From Bradyrhizobium valentinum (lineage in GTDB: Bacteria; Pseudomonadota; Alphaproteobacteria; Rhizobiales; Xanthobacteraceae): 64,000 nucleotides of DNA. Under the pieces are notes generated by a model. The model searched no databases and was not told where the DNA came from. It saw only the letters and a program-made list of their open reading frames with translations. Each line of letters starts with the position of its first letter. Position 1 is the first letter of the stretch. The stretch spans positions 1 to 64,000 of the forward strand of contig NZ_LLXX01000047.1 in assembly GCF_001440405.1 (NCBI RefSeq), written 5' to 3'. A program made the translations under genes and the position numbers. Positions 38,778 through 47,317 of this stretch are shown here, one piece after another.

Positions 38778-39938
38778 ATGCACATTCCGTTTGTCGATCT
38801 CAAAGCGCAATATGAGACGCTAAAAGACGAGGTGGCCGAAGCAATTCGGGGCGTTCTCGACTCCGCGCAGTTCATAGGCGGCGAGGCGGTTACCTCGTTC
38901 GAAAGAGATTTCGCCGCGTATTGCCAGGTGCGCCATGCGCGCGGTGTGGCGAACGGCACGGACGCGCTTCATCTGGCGCTGCGGGCCCTGGGTATTGGTC
39001 ATGGCGACGAGGTGATTACAACCGCCCATACCTTCATCGCCACCGCGGCCGCCATCGTGGCGACGAGTGCGCGGCCCGTGTTCGTCGATATCGATCCGGA
39101 CACCTACACGATCGATCCCAAGATGATCGAGCGCGCCCTAACGGATCGTACAAGAGCGATCATCGCAGTCCACCTCTTCGGGCAGCCGGCTGACATGGGT
39201 CCCATCAAGGACATCGCACGGCGGCGCGGCCTCTACGTACTAGAAGACGCGGCCCAGGCGCACGGGGCGGAATATCAGGGGGTCCGAACCGGGGCTCTCG
39301 GCGATGTCGCATGTTTCTCGTTTTATCCGGCGAAGAACCTCGGAGCCTATGGCGACGGCGGAGCGGTCACCACCAACAGTGCCGCAATCGCCGAGCGGAT
39401 CGAACGACTGCGTGACCACGGTCGAACCACCCACTACAACCACGCCGAGATCGGGTTCAACAGCCGACTCGACGCTCTCCAGGCGGCAGTCCTGCAGATC
39501 AAGCTCCGGCGCCTGGATGAATGGAACACCAATCGGCGGCGCGCTGCGGAGTGGTACGCCGCGGAGTTGGCGCAGTCCGGGATCAAGACGCCCTTCGTTC
39601 GAAAGGGGTCGACGCACGTCTACCATTTGTATGTGATCGACACGAACGAGCGGGACGCAATGCGGAAGAAGCTCGAAGAGGCCGGCGTGGCGACCGGGAT
39701 CCACTATCCGTTGCCGCTCCACCTACAACCTGCTCTCGCCCATCTCGGCTACAGGCACGGCGACTTGCCGTACTGCGAAGCGATGGCCGCTCGATCATTG
39801 TCCCTGCCCATGTTCCCCGAGCTCGCACGCGACCAGGTGCGCCGTATCGCCGCGATTGCGCGCGCTGCGGCCGAGCGGGGACGGTCAGAAGAAATTGCGG
39901 CAGAAGTCAACGTATTCGCTCACCGCGCTGCGCGCTGA
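38778..39938 (+). CDS. DegT/DnrJ/EryC1/StrS aminotransferase (WbpE-like)
   Basis: PLP-dependent sugar aminotransferase of 386 residues that aminates a keto-sugar nucleotide. Start ATG has GTGAGG upstream. MHIPFVDLKAQYETLKDEV, VANGTDALHLALRALGIGHG and ITTAHTFIATAAAI are family hallmarks. LEDAAQAHGAEYQG holds the PLP-binding aspartate, and FYPAKNLGAYGDGGAV holds the Schiff-base lysine. FNSRLDALQAAVL and GIHYPLPLHLQPA complete the active site. Placed between a C3 oxidoreductase and an acyltransferase, it most resembles the WbpE step. Confidence 0.93.
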   Translation: MHIPFVDLKAQYETLKDEVAEAIRGVLDSAQFIGGEAVTSFERDFAAYCQVRHARGVANGTDALHLALRALGIGHGDEVITTAHTFIATAAAIVATSARPVFVDIDPDTYTIDPKMIERALTDRTRAIIAVHLFGQPADMGPIKDIARRRGLYVLEDAAQAHGAEYQGVRTGALGDVACFSFYPAKNLGAYGDGGAVTTNSAAIAERIERLRDHGRTTHYNHAEIGFNSRLDALQAAVLQIKLRRLDEWNTNRRRAAEWYAAELAQSGIKTPFVRKGSTHVYHLYVIDTNERDAMRKKLEEAGVATGIHYPLPLHLQPALAHLGYRHGDLPYCEAMAARSLSLPMFPELARDQVRRIAAIARAAAERGRSEEIAAEVNVFAHRAAR

Positions 39939-39956
39939 TGGCGGGAAGGAGTGGCG

Positions 39957-40706
39957 ATGAATCGAATCAGTGCAAGGGCGGTGGTCGAGACCGAGGCGAT
40001 CGGTGCGGCCGTGACGATCGCCGAATTCGCCGTAGTGCGACCTGATGTTACGATTGGCAACCGTGTGGTCATTCACCCGCATGTCGTGATTGAGAGCGGC
40101 GCAAGAATCGGGGACAACGTCGAAATCTTCCCGGGAGCCTATATCGGCAAGGCACCCAAGGGAGCTGGCGCGCTGTCGCGCCCGCCGCGTTTCGAGGCAT
40201 GGGTCGATATCGGCGCCGATTGTTCTATCGGACCTCACGCGGTCATCTTCTACGACGTCTCAGTCGGCGCGGGGACCCTGATTGGTGACGGCGCCTCGAT
40301 CCGTGAACAATCGCGGATCGGCTCGAAGACCGTCATCGGACGTTACGTCACGGTCAACTACAACACGCGAGTCGGCGATCGCGTCCGGGTCCAGGATCAT
40401 ACCTGGCTGGCGGGCAATATGACGATCGAAGACGACGTGTTCATTTCGGGCTGCGTCGGCACTTCGAACGACAACGCGATCGGCCGCAACGGCTACGACG
40501 GTTCGCCCATGCTCGGGCCCCATATCGCGCGCGGCGCGGCGATCGGCGTGGGAGCCAACCTACTGCCAGGTGTCAGAATCGGCGTTGGCGCCCTCGTCGG
40601 CGCCGGTGCGGTGGTGACGAAGGACGTGCCCGACGGTGCGCTCGTGATGGGCGTCCCAGCGGAGATCCGACGACGGCTCAAAGAGGCTAGCGGCGCAGAC
40701 CAGTGA
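39957..40706 (+). CDS. Left-handed beta-helix acyltransferase (WbpD-like)
   Basis: Hexapeptide-repeat acyltransferase of 249 residues that N- or O-acylates a sugar nucleotide. ATG at 39957 follows AAGGAG by six bases. Repeats of the I-G-x4 type run through most of the protein ([73 protein letters not shown]), ending with [20 protein letters not shown]. It directly follows the aminotransferase (18 bases), which favours acetylation of the newly made amine. Confidence 0.88.
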   Translation: MNRISARAVVETEAIGAAVTIAEFAVVRPDVTIGNRVVIHPHVVIESGARIGDNVEIFPGAYIGKAPKGAGALSRPPRFEAWVDIGADCSIGPHAVIFYDVSVGAGTLIGDGASIREQSRIGSKTVIGRYVTVNYNTRVGDRVRVQDHTWLAGNMTIEDDVFISGCVGTSNDNAIGRNGYDGSPMLGPHIARGAAIGVGANLLPGVRIGVGALVGAGAVVTKDVPDGALVMGVPAEIRRRLKEASGADQ

Positions 40707-40746
40707 CTCGCCGGTAGTTCGTGCCAAGCGTCGAGGGATACTAATC

Positions 40747-41727
40747 GTGAGGATCCTCTGTGTCACCAACATGTATCCGAGTCCGCAGAGACCGGGCTCC
40801 GGAGCCTTCGTGTGCCAGCAGGTAGAGCAGCTGCGCCGGTTCGGCCACACGGTCGACGTCATCGATATTCTCGGATCCCAGTCCAAGATGAACTACTTGA
40901 GGTGCACTCTTGATGTCATGCGAATGACGAGCGCGGTGGCATACGACATCGTCCATGCGCATTACGGTTATTCGGCATATCCTGCAATGTTTCGGTTGCG
41001 GGCGCCACTCGTCCTCACGCTGCATGGGACCGACGTACTTGGAAACAATGTCTTTGAAAGGCTATGCACGCGGGCTGTGTCGCATTTCGCCGATGCCGTC
41101 ATAGTCGTTTCGGAGGGGATGCGGAGACGGATTCCGGGAACCGTGATTCCCTGCGGGGTCGACCTCGGCGTATTCAAGCCGTACGATCGCGACAAGGCAC
41201 GAGCGCGGCTGCGGTGGCCGAAAGACAGGTATATCGTTCTGTTTCCATTTGATCCGGCGCGCCCTGAGAAGAGATATGATCTGGCAAGAGCGTCAGTCGA
41301 GCGGCTCGTGCAGGAGGGCATCGACGCGGAGTTGATGACGGTCGTCAATGTGCCGAACGGCGAAATGCCGTGGTGCTACAGCGCGGCCGACGCCCTGCTT
41401 CTCTGCTCGGATTATGAAGGGTCGCCGACCTCTATCAAGGAAGCTCTCGCGTGCAATCGTCCGGTGGTGGCGACGGACGTCGGCGACGTTGGCGAGCTGT
41501 TAAGCGGCATCGCGGGAACGCGGATCTGTCCGCAGGACGTCGGCGCGATTGCCCGCAACCTGCGAGAGGTTTTTGACTGGTCGCGGAGCAGCGAGTTCCG
41601 AGGGCGGGCGGCAATGGCGAAGTACGACCAGGCGCTCACCGTGAACAAGATCGTCGAGGTATATGCCGACGTTCTCTCCAACTTCAGGGCAAGGACGGTG
41701 GGCAGGCGTTTGCTGCGGAGCGGATGA
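40747..41727 (+). CDS. GT4-type glycosyltransferase, 326 aa
   Basis: GTG start with GAGGGA upstream. Begins MRILCVTNMYPSPQRPGSGA and VCQQVEQLRRFGHTVDVIDI. DIVHAHYGYSAYPAMFRLRA and LVLTLHGTDVLGNN complete the acceptor half. The donor half has VIPCGVDLGVFKP, FPFDPARPEKRYDLARA and the E-x7-E-like SDYEGSPTSIKEALACNRPV. At 326 residues it is short for GT4 but no truncation is evident. Confidence 0.9.
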   Translation: MRILCVTNMYPSPQRPGSGAFVCQQVEQLRRFGHTVDVIDILGSQSKMNYLRCTLDVMRMTSAVAYDIVHAHYGYSAYPAMFRLRAPLVLTLHGTDVLGNNVFERLCTRAVSHFADAVIVVSEGMRRRIPGTVIPCGVDLGVFKPYDRDKARARLRWPKDRYIVLFPFDPARPEKRYDLARASVERLVQEGIDAELMTVVNVPNGEMPWCYSAADALLLCSDYEGSPTSIKEALACNRPVVATDVGDVGELLSGIAGTRICPQDVGAIARNLREVFDWSRSSEFRGRAAMAKYDQALTVNKIVEVYADVLSNFRARTVGRRLLRSG

Positions 41728-41806
41728 CGACAACGCGACGGCTGGAAGGATGAACTCTACAAGATCCTCGAACGCAAATTCAAACTGCCAGCAGGGAGTT
41801 TTTGCG

Positions 41807-42598
41807 ATGTTGAAGGAAGCGATCATAGGGACGCGAGTCGGCGGTTTCGCACTGTCTCTGCGCGAGCGGGTCGAGCTGTTCAGAGCAGCCGTGCGACAGG
41901 ATGAATCGCTTGGGCGTATTTCCAACGACGGCACGGCCAGGCGCCTGATCGAGCGCATCTGTGGCGACGGAAAGGTGTTCGTCGACGTGGGCGCGCATAT
42001 CGGCTCCGTGGTGGCCGGCGTCCGGCGACACAGCAGCCCGCGCAAAATCATCGCGATCGAGGCCATCCCCGAAAAAGCGGCAGCGCTCCGGCGGCACTTC
42101 CCCGAGATCGAGGTCCACTCTACCGCGGCGGGCGAGCACGAGGAACTGGCGGCGTTTTTCATCGACCTCAAGCACTCCGGCTGTTCGTCGCTCGACAGGA
42201 CGCTGGGTAGCCGGTCGACCGTTCGCGCGATCCAGGTCCCGGTGCAGCGCCTGGATACGGTGGTCACGGCCACGGATGTCGATGCGATGAAGATCGACGT
42301 GGAAGGCGCGGAGCTAGGCGTCCTGCGCGGCGCGGAGAAGCTGATTGCGAGCGGCCGGCCGACAATCATGTTCGAGAGCGGACAGGGTGGGATGTATCCT
42401 AAGGCCGACCTGTTCGATTGGCTGGCGCAGCGCGGTTACTGCGTCGTGCTGCCGAACCGCGTCGCCCACAACGACCCCGGCCTCGATTTATCGGGGTTCC
42501 AGGAAGCACACCTCCTTCCTCAGCGCAGCACGAACTATTTCGCGATCGCCGTCGAGCGCCGCGACGAGATCCGTGATCGGGCGTGTGCGGTGCTGTGA
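41807..42598 (+). CDS. FkbM-family methyltransferase
   Basis: Start at ATG 41807 with AGGGAG nine bases upstream; an in-frame extension into the upstream glycosyltransferase was rejected. The 263-residue protein has VFVDVGAHIGSVVAGVRRHS (SAM binding), KIIAIEAIPEKAAALRRHFP and the FkbM signature DAMKIDVEGAELGVLRGAEK. It is the last gene of the operon. O-methylation of the glycan repeat is the probable role; the substrate is unknown. It is only distantly related to the FkbM at 20334. Confidence 0.92.
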   Translation: MLKEAIIGTRVGGFALSLRERVELFRAAVRQDESLGRISNDGTARRLIERICGDGKVFVDVGAHIGSVVAGVRRHSSPRKIIAIEAIPEKAAALRRHFPEIEVHSTAAGEHEELAAFFIDLKHSGCSSLDRTLGSRSTVRAIQVPVQRLDTVVTATDVDAMKIDVEGAELGVLRGAEKLIASGRPTIMFESGQGGMYPKADLFDWLAQRGYCVVLPNRVAHNDPGLDLSGFQEAHLLPQRSTNYFAIAVERRDEIRDRACAVL

Positions 42599-42631
42599 TT
42601 GCGTGCGCGTGATTTCAACTTTTTAAAGAAC

Positions 42632-42945
42632 ACCGGGCAAGTGGTGACCGAGGTACAGCGGCAGTTATTTCATGCCATGCACCGCTGGATGGCGGCAACG
42701 ATTGACGGAAAGATCGAAGCGACCGGGGCCCGTGTTTGAGGCCAATTTCATGCTGCCGTGGAATTTCTCCGAAGAGGGAGCTGCGGAAAACCACATGGCG
42801 CAGCTGCAGCACAGTATGCAGGTGGCGGCGCCAAGGACCGCGGTCCTATCCATCATCACGCGGCGGCGAGGAGGAAATGACCATTTTCGCCGACCCGCTC
42901 TACCAACACCTGCGCTGCTCACGGAGGATGCGAAGGAGGCCTCGG
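42632..42945 (+). pseudogene. YqaJ-type exonuclease fragment
   Basis: NTGQVVTEVQRQLFHAMHRW and MAATIDGKIEATG, then after a frame change VFEANFMLPWNFSEEGAAEN, HMAQLQHSMQVAAPRTAVLS and finally MTIFADPLYQHL. This matches the core of YqaJ/lambda-exonuclease-like recombinases found with ERF proteins in Bradyrhizobium phage-derived modules (recalled, not searched). The N-terminus is missing and at least two frameshifts are present. The ERF partner remnant lies at 583. Confidence 0.78.
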
Positions 42946-43339
42946 GACACGGCGTGCAGGCTAAGCGCTCAATGTCCGGCGCGATTAGCTGAGCTTGTGG
43001 AACCGAAGATCGCCCATGCAGCGCTGTAGCGAGAGCGTCGACACGCTGGCGGCGGCGCTCGCCAAGTCTGTTCAATGGAGGCGTCGAATTCGGAGGTACC
43101 TACAAGTGAGTAAACGGTCCGCAGAGTTGCGGGTGCGAATCTCGTCGAGTAAACAGAAGGGCTCAATCGTTTCTTATTCCGCAAAAGCGTTGCTTGAGTT
43201 TTTGCCCACAACTTCATTCTGAAGACGAACATTGGCGACAGACCGCGCACGGAAAGCAATCGGAGATGTGCGGTCAATTCTCCAGGGGCGAGCAGTGTCT
43301 TCCCGATGGGATGTCGGTTTCTTTCTGATGGGGGTTAGA

Positions 43340-44353
43340 GTGAAGCAGGTTCTCAAGGAGAGCATGATCCAATTGGCTCATCGGTCAGGGCTAATGCCAA
43401 CCTTCCGCAGGATTTTTGCTGGTAGGGCAGCCATCCTGATGTTCCATGAGATTCAACAAGATTTTCGCTCGGAATTGATGACCGGGACTTCAGTTGCTCT
43501 TTTCGAACATTCACTCAATTGGCTGCGGCAAGAAGGGTGGGAGATTGTCAGTTTCGAAACATGTCTCGAGCGATTGGCCACGGATCCCGGAACGCGCCGC
43601 TATGCAGTGCTTACCTTTGACGACGCCTACCGAGACAATGTCGCGACCGCGCTTCCAATCCTCGAGCGACGCAACGCCCCATTCATGGTGTACGTTCCCA
43701 CTGGGGCCCCAACACGAACCTTGCAATCGTGGTGGCTGGGTTTGCGCGAAATATTTCGCTCTGGAGACACGGTTACGATCGATGCGATGGACAAGCGGTT
43801 CCACTGTCCCACGTTTCACGAGAAGATGCTGGGCCTATACAGGGTAACTGAGTGGATTCACCAAGATTATCACCGGGTTGCAATGCTCGCCCCAACGTTC
43901 AACAGGGCGGGAATATCGCTGCCGGCTCTGAATGAGGCATATTTCCTGAACGAGCGCGAGCTTCAAAGTCTGGCGCGGCATCCTCTCGCGTCAATTGGCG
44001 GGCACACCGCTTCGCATGCAGCACTGTCGTCCCTAGATGTTCTTTCAGCGCGAGCGGAAATGGCGGATAACCGCTGTTACCTGGAGCAATTACTGCAGCT
44101 TCCGGTTCGGCACTTCGCTTATCCTTACGGCGGCGCTAGAGCATGTGGTCCTCGGGAAGCACATCTCGCGAAGGAAGTAGGCTTTTCGACCGCAGTAACA
44201 ACGCGGCATGGGCAAGTATCCGATCTCAAATCAAATCATTTTGCGCTTCCTCGCGTCGGCGTTGGAGGGCAATTCGAAACGAGGGCTAGGTTCGAGGCGC
44301 GTATGAGCGGCATTCAATCGGCGGTTCACATGCTGCTGGGTTCCAAACGGTGA
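43340..44353 (+). CDS. Polysaccharide deacetylase (NodB-homology)
   Basis: Removes acetyl groups from an extracellular or periplasmic glycan. The GTG at 43340 follows GGGGG; alternative starts at 43328 or 43364 are possible. The 337 residues contain AILMFHEIQQDF, VLTFDDAYRDNVATALPILE with the metal-binding Asp pair, HTASHAALSSL with H-x3-H, and HFAYPYGGARACGPREA, all typical of carbohydrate esterase family 4. It resembles xylanase/deacetylase genes in polysaccharide loci rather than nodulation NodB. It begins 394 bases after the YqaJ remnant and is followed by a GT4 gene. Confidence 0.85.
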   Translation: MKQVLKESMIQLAHRSGLMPTFRRIFAGRAAILMFHEIQQDFRSELMTGTSVALFEHSLNWLRQEGWEIVSFETCLERLATDPGTRRYAVLTFDDAYRDNVATALPILERRNAPFMVYVPTGAPTRTLQSWWLGLREIFRSGDTVTIDAMDKRFHCPTFHEKMLGLYRVTEWIHQDYHRVAMLAPTFNRAGISLPALNEAYFLNERELQSLARHPLASIGGHTASHAALSSLDVLSARAEMADNRCYLEQLLQLPVRHFAYPYGGARACGPREAHLAKEVGFSTAVTTRHGQVSDLKSNHFALPRVGVGGQFETRARFEARMSGIQSAVHMLLGSKR

Positions 44354-44416
44354 ATTTTGCGCTGAACCGCCTCATTGCGACGTGGACTGAATCAATCCAC
44401 TCGGGAGAGCGCTGAG

Positions 44417-45568
44417 ATGCGTATATTGCACCTTGCTCAAGGTCTCGGCCCGGGAGGGAAAGAACGACAAATCGTCGAACTGTTGAGGGGACTTTTCGCT
44501 CACCGTGACATAAAATCATTCGTCGCGGTTACGGACGAGGAGAAGGTTCGTTTCGAAATTGACCGTGAACACGCGCAAGTTATTCAGCTCGTTCGGAGAA
44601 GCAAGAGAGATTTGCGCCTTTTCAAGAGTTTGTACGAGCTGGTCTCTGATTTGAAAATAGATATCATTCACTCTTGGGGCTCAATGTGTTCGATTTATGC
44701 AGCGCCGGTTGCGAAACTGTGCGGTACAGCCTTCGTCAATGGCTTTGTGCGAGACGCGCCATCGCATGTGACGCTGTGGAACAAAAATTATGTATGGGGC
44801 AAGCTGACGATCCCATTTTCAGACATTGTTGTCGCCAATTCGCATGCGGGCCTAGCTGCCTACCGTATTCCCGAGCGCAAAGGTCTATGTATCCACAATG
44901 GGTTCAATCCTGCAAGAATCTCTAACTTAACGGACGAGGCAGAGCTTCGCAGCATTCTGGGAATCGCGACACCCCACATTGTCGGGATGATTGCTAACTT
45001 CGCGCCCAGAAAGGACTACGCAACCTTTGTCGAGATGGCGTGCCGCATTTGCCGTCTTAGGGACGATGTTACTTTTCTGGCTGTCGGCACCGGTGAAACG
45101 TTGCGGCGAGTGCGCGATAGCGTCCCACCAGAACTTTCGCTGCGCATAAAGTTTCCGGGGCAGCGGAAAGATATAGAAAGTATCGCTAATCTCTTCACTG
45201 TGGGAGTTCTCGTTACCAACAGCCGTCTACACGGGGAGGGTATTTCCAACGCAATAACCGAATGCATGGCGCTGGGTAAGCCAATCGTAGCAACAAACGA
45301 TGGGGGCACTCCTGAATTGGTCCTGGATGGACAGACGGGATTTCTTGTGCCGAGCCACGACGCTGGGGTGTTGACCGATCGTGTGCTCAGACTCCTCAAT
45401 GACCGTGCGCTTGCTAATCAATTCGGTATCGAAGGGCGTCGGCGTGTTGAAACAGCATTCTCGCTCGATGCGATGTGTAACGCATATCTCTGCCTTTATC
45501 GGAGGGTGGCGTATAGGAAGGCGCGCGCGACTTGGGAAGGAGCAATTACTAGAGATATGGTCGAGTAA
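44417..45568 (+). CDS. GT4-type glycosyltransferase, 383 aa
   Basis: Start ATG at 44417 with GGGAGAG upstream. MRILHLAQGLGPGGKERQIV begins the acceptor domain. DIIHSWGSMCSIYAAPVAKL, VVANSHAGLAAYRIP and IHNGFNPARI follow. The donor-binding half contains HIVGMIANFAPRKDYATFVE, LTNSRLHGEGISNAITECMA-like residues and the E-x7-E-type ECMALGKPIVATNDGGTPEL. The gap after the deacetylase (63 bases) and common orientation suggest one operon. Confidence 0.9.
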   Translation: MRILHLAQGLGPGGKERQIVELLRGLFAHRDIKSFVAVTDEEKVRFEIDREHAQVIQLVRRSKRDLRLFKSLYELVSDLKIDIIHSWGSMCSIYAAPVAKLCGTAFVNGFVRDAPSHVTLWNKNYVWGKLTIPFSDIVVANSHAGLAAYRIPERKGLCIHNGFNPARISNLTDEAELRSILGIATPHIVGMIANFAPRKDYATFVEMACRICRLRDDVTFLAVGTGETLRRVRDSVPPELSLRIKFPGQRKDIESIANLFTVGVLVTNSRLHGEGISNAITECMALGKPIVATNDGGTPELVLDGQTGFLVPSHDAGVLTDRVLRLLNDRALANQFGIEGRRRVETAFSLDAMCNAYLCLYRRVAYRKARATWEGAITRDMVE

Positions 45569-45759
45569 TCATTCGATCGCCGATCGTATTCCTAACAACA
45601 TGATCCCCTCGATATGGACGAGATGGAGATGACGGGCAGCAGTGGCGGTCCGAAACCGAAGGCCATCACTTGGGGTCGAAGCAGTAATCTTGCTGCGGCC
45701 GGCCTTCACGGCCGTCGCAACCCGCCCACTCGACTCCCTCGCCGATATCGTCGCCTCGC

Positions 45760-46170
45760 TCGCCAAGGGCCGAACGTGACGGCGCTCTGCGAGAGCGGAT
45801 CCGCTATTACTGCCGCTTTGCGCTGCTCATCGTCGACGAAATCGGCTACCTCCCGGTCACTCCCGGCGACGACAACTTGTTCTTCCAGCTCGTCAACGCC
45901 CGCTATAAAAAAGGCTATAATCCTAACCTCGAAACGCGGCTTTTCCGATTGGGAGAGATCTTCGGCGATTCCGTCGTCGCTACCGCGCTCCTCGATCGCC
46001 TCCTGCACCGCGCCGTCGCCATCCAAATCGAGGGCTCGAGCTATCGCCTACGCGAACACGCCGATCTCGTCCCCGAGGCAATCCGCCACAAAACGCAGAC
46101 CACCGCGAACCCCATTCCGGCGACGCTGAAACGCCGGGGCCGACCACCGAGAAACGGAGGCGCCGAATAG
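45760..46170 (+). pseudogene. istB: IS21 IstB-like ATPase, broken
   Basis: Reads AERDGALRERIRYYCRFALL and IVDEIGYLPVTPGDDNLFFQ, then QLVNARYKKG; after a frame disturbance come FGDSVVATALLDRLLHRAVA and IQIEGSSYRLREHADL, ending KRRGRPPRNGG. The N-terminal Walker A region is missing. It runs rightward, whereas the IstA remnant at 46250-46900 runs leftward, so this is not an intact element. Confidence 0.85.
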
Positions 46171-46249
46171 ACGGCTGATCGCCATCCCGCCAGGCTGGGG
46201 AATTTGCGGCGCCACTTCTGAGGAGATTCCGCGCGCCGTTGACAACCGG

Positions 46250-46900
46250 TAAAGCGCATCTTGCGATGGCCCAGCGCAATCCGCCGCTGCCTGCGCCATC
46301 AAGCACTGGATGGATGGCAATCAGGGTGCCGTCTCCGAAGATCTGCACCTCGTTGGCCAGCGTGTGCACCTCAACAATCCGTTTCCGGGTGGCATCTGGA
46401 ACGCTGTAGAGATTGCGCCGACGCTGACCATCCCTTCATGGGAGACCCTCCGTTCCAACTTGAGCGCGGCGCGGAACGAGGCGAGCGGCAACGCGCCCAG
46501 GTGGGTTTTTCCGCCGCGAAGGCTCCTTTGACCACGCATTGTGTCGTGGCGTGCACGCGCGGATTAGCGACCGTGTCGAGCCAATGCTGCAGCTGGACGT
46601 TCAGGTCGTCGAGATTGCGGAACGAGCGGGCGAGGAAGAAGTCCTCGCGGATATAGCGATATCAGCGCTCGGTTGTAGGCGATGCCGCCGCCGGCTTCGC
46701 CGATGACGACCGTCTTCATGCAATCGTAAAGGATCTCATGAGGGATGCCGCCGATCGCCTCGAATGCCGCGATATGGCGCGCAGAACCGTCCGCATGTCC
46801 TAGTGCAGGACAAACCGCGCTCAGATCAGCCGGCTGAAGCTGGCGCCCGGCAGATGCCGTCTTGATATGGGAGCCAAGACGGGAAGACGATCTCGCACTC
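46250..46900 (-). pseudogene. istA: IS21 IstA transposase fragment
   Basis: Leftward from 46900 the frames give HIAAFEAIGGIPHEILYDCM, KTVVIGEAGGGIAYNRAL, and after shifts the DLNVQLQHWLDTVANP- and VHATTQ-like stretch. The C-terminal part is SHEGMVSVGAISTAF-like and HTLANEVQIFGDGTLIAIHP. These are the central and C-terminal parts of IS21 IstA, with several frameshifts. Confidence 0.82.
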
Positions 46901-47317
46901 ACCGCGCTCGCGACTTCTCCACAACACCGCCCCCTTCACTTTTGTCCGATTGACAGCTGCCGAAATAGTGCATGTTTTCAGCGCCATACATGGCGCACGT
47001 GTTGTCGCCCCATACGTGTGTATTACGTGTGCATAAAATCACATTTTGAAATTTTTTTCGCCACACTTCCTAATTAACCAACCGGCTGTGCAGTCGGGGG
47101 GCAATCCCACTGCCCTTTGAAATCTGTTCGCGGCGCCAAGCGCGTTGCGGCCATGCGCTACGTCACTCGCCATTTGCGATGCGCGGCACATGAACTCTGT
47201 TCGCGGTGCTACGCGCTGCGAGCATGCAGTATGTCGCGCGTCACCGTATGCGCGGCAGTGGAATTCCCTCGTCAACATCAACGATACGAGAAACAACTTC
47301 TCGATGGAGATCTGAAA
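46901..47317. promoter_or_regulatory. Upstream region of the large lyase gene
   Basis: About 420 bases between the IS21 remnant and the lyase start. 46940-47100 is AT-richer than the coding DNA and could carry the promoter. The frame is open further upstream (to 47117) but its reading is Arg/Cys-rich and not family-like. No specific promoter boxes are claimed. Confidence 0.4.

Noticed and set aside
43340..44353. nodB nodulation gene
   Set aside because: It has the NodB fold but lacks accompanying nodA/nodC and is too long; a general polysaccharide deacetylase is more likely.
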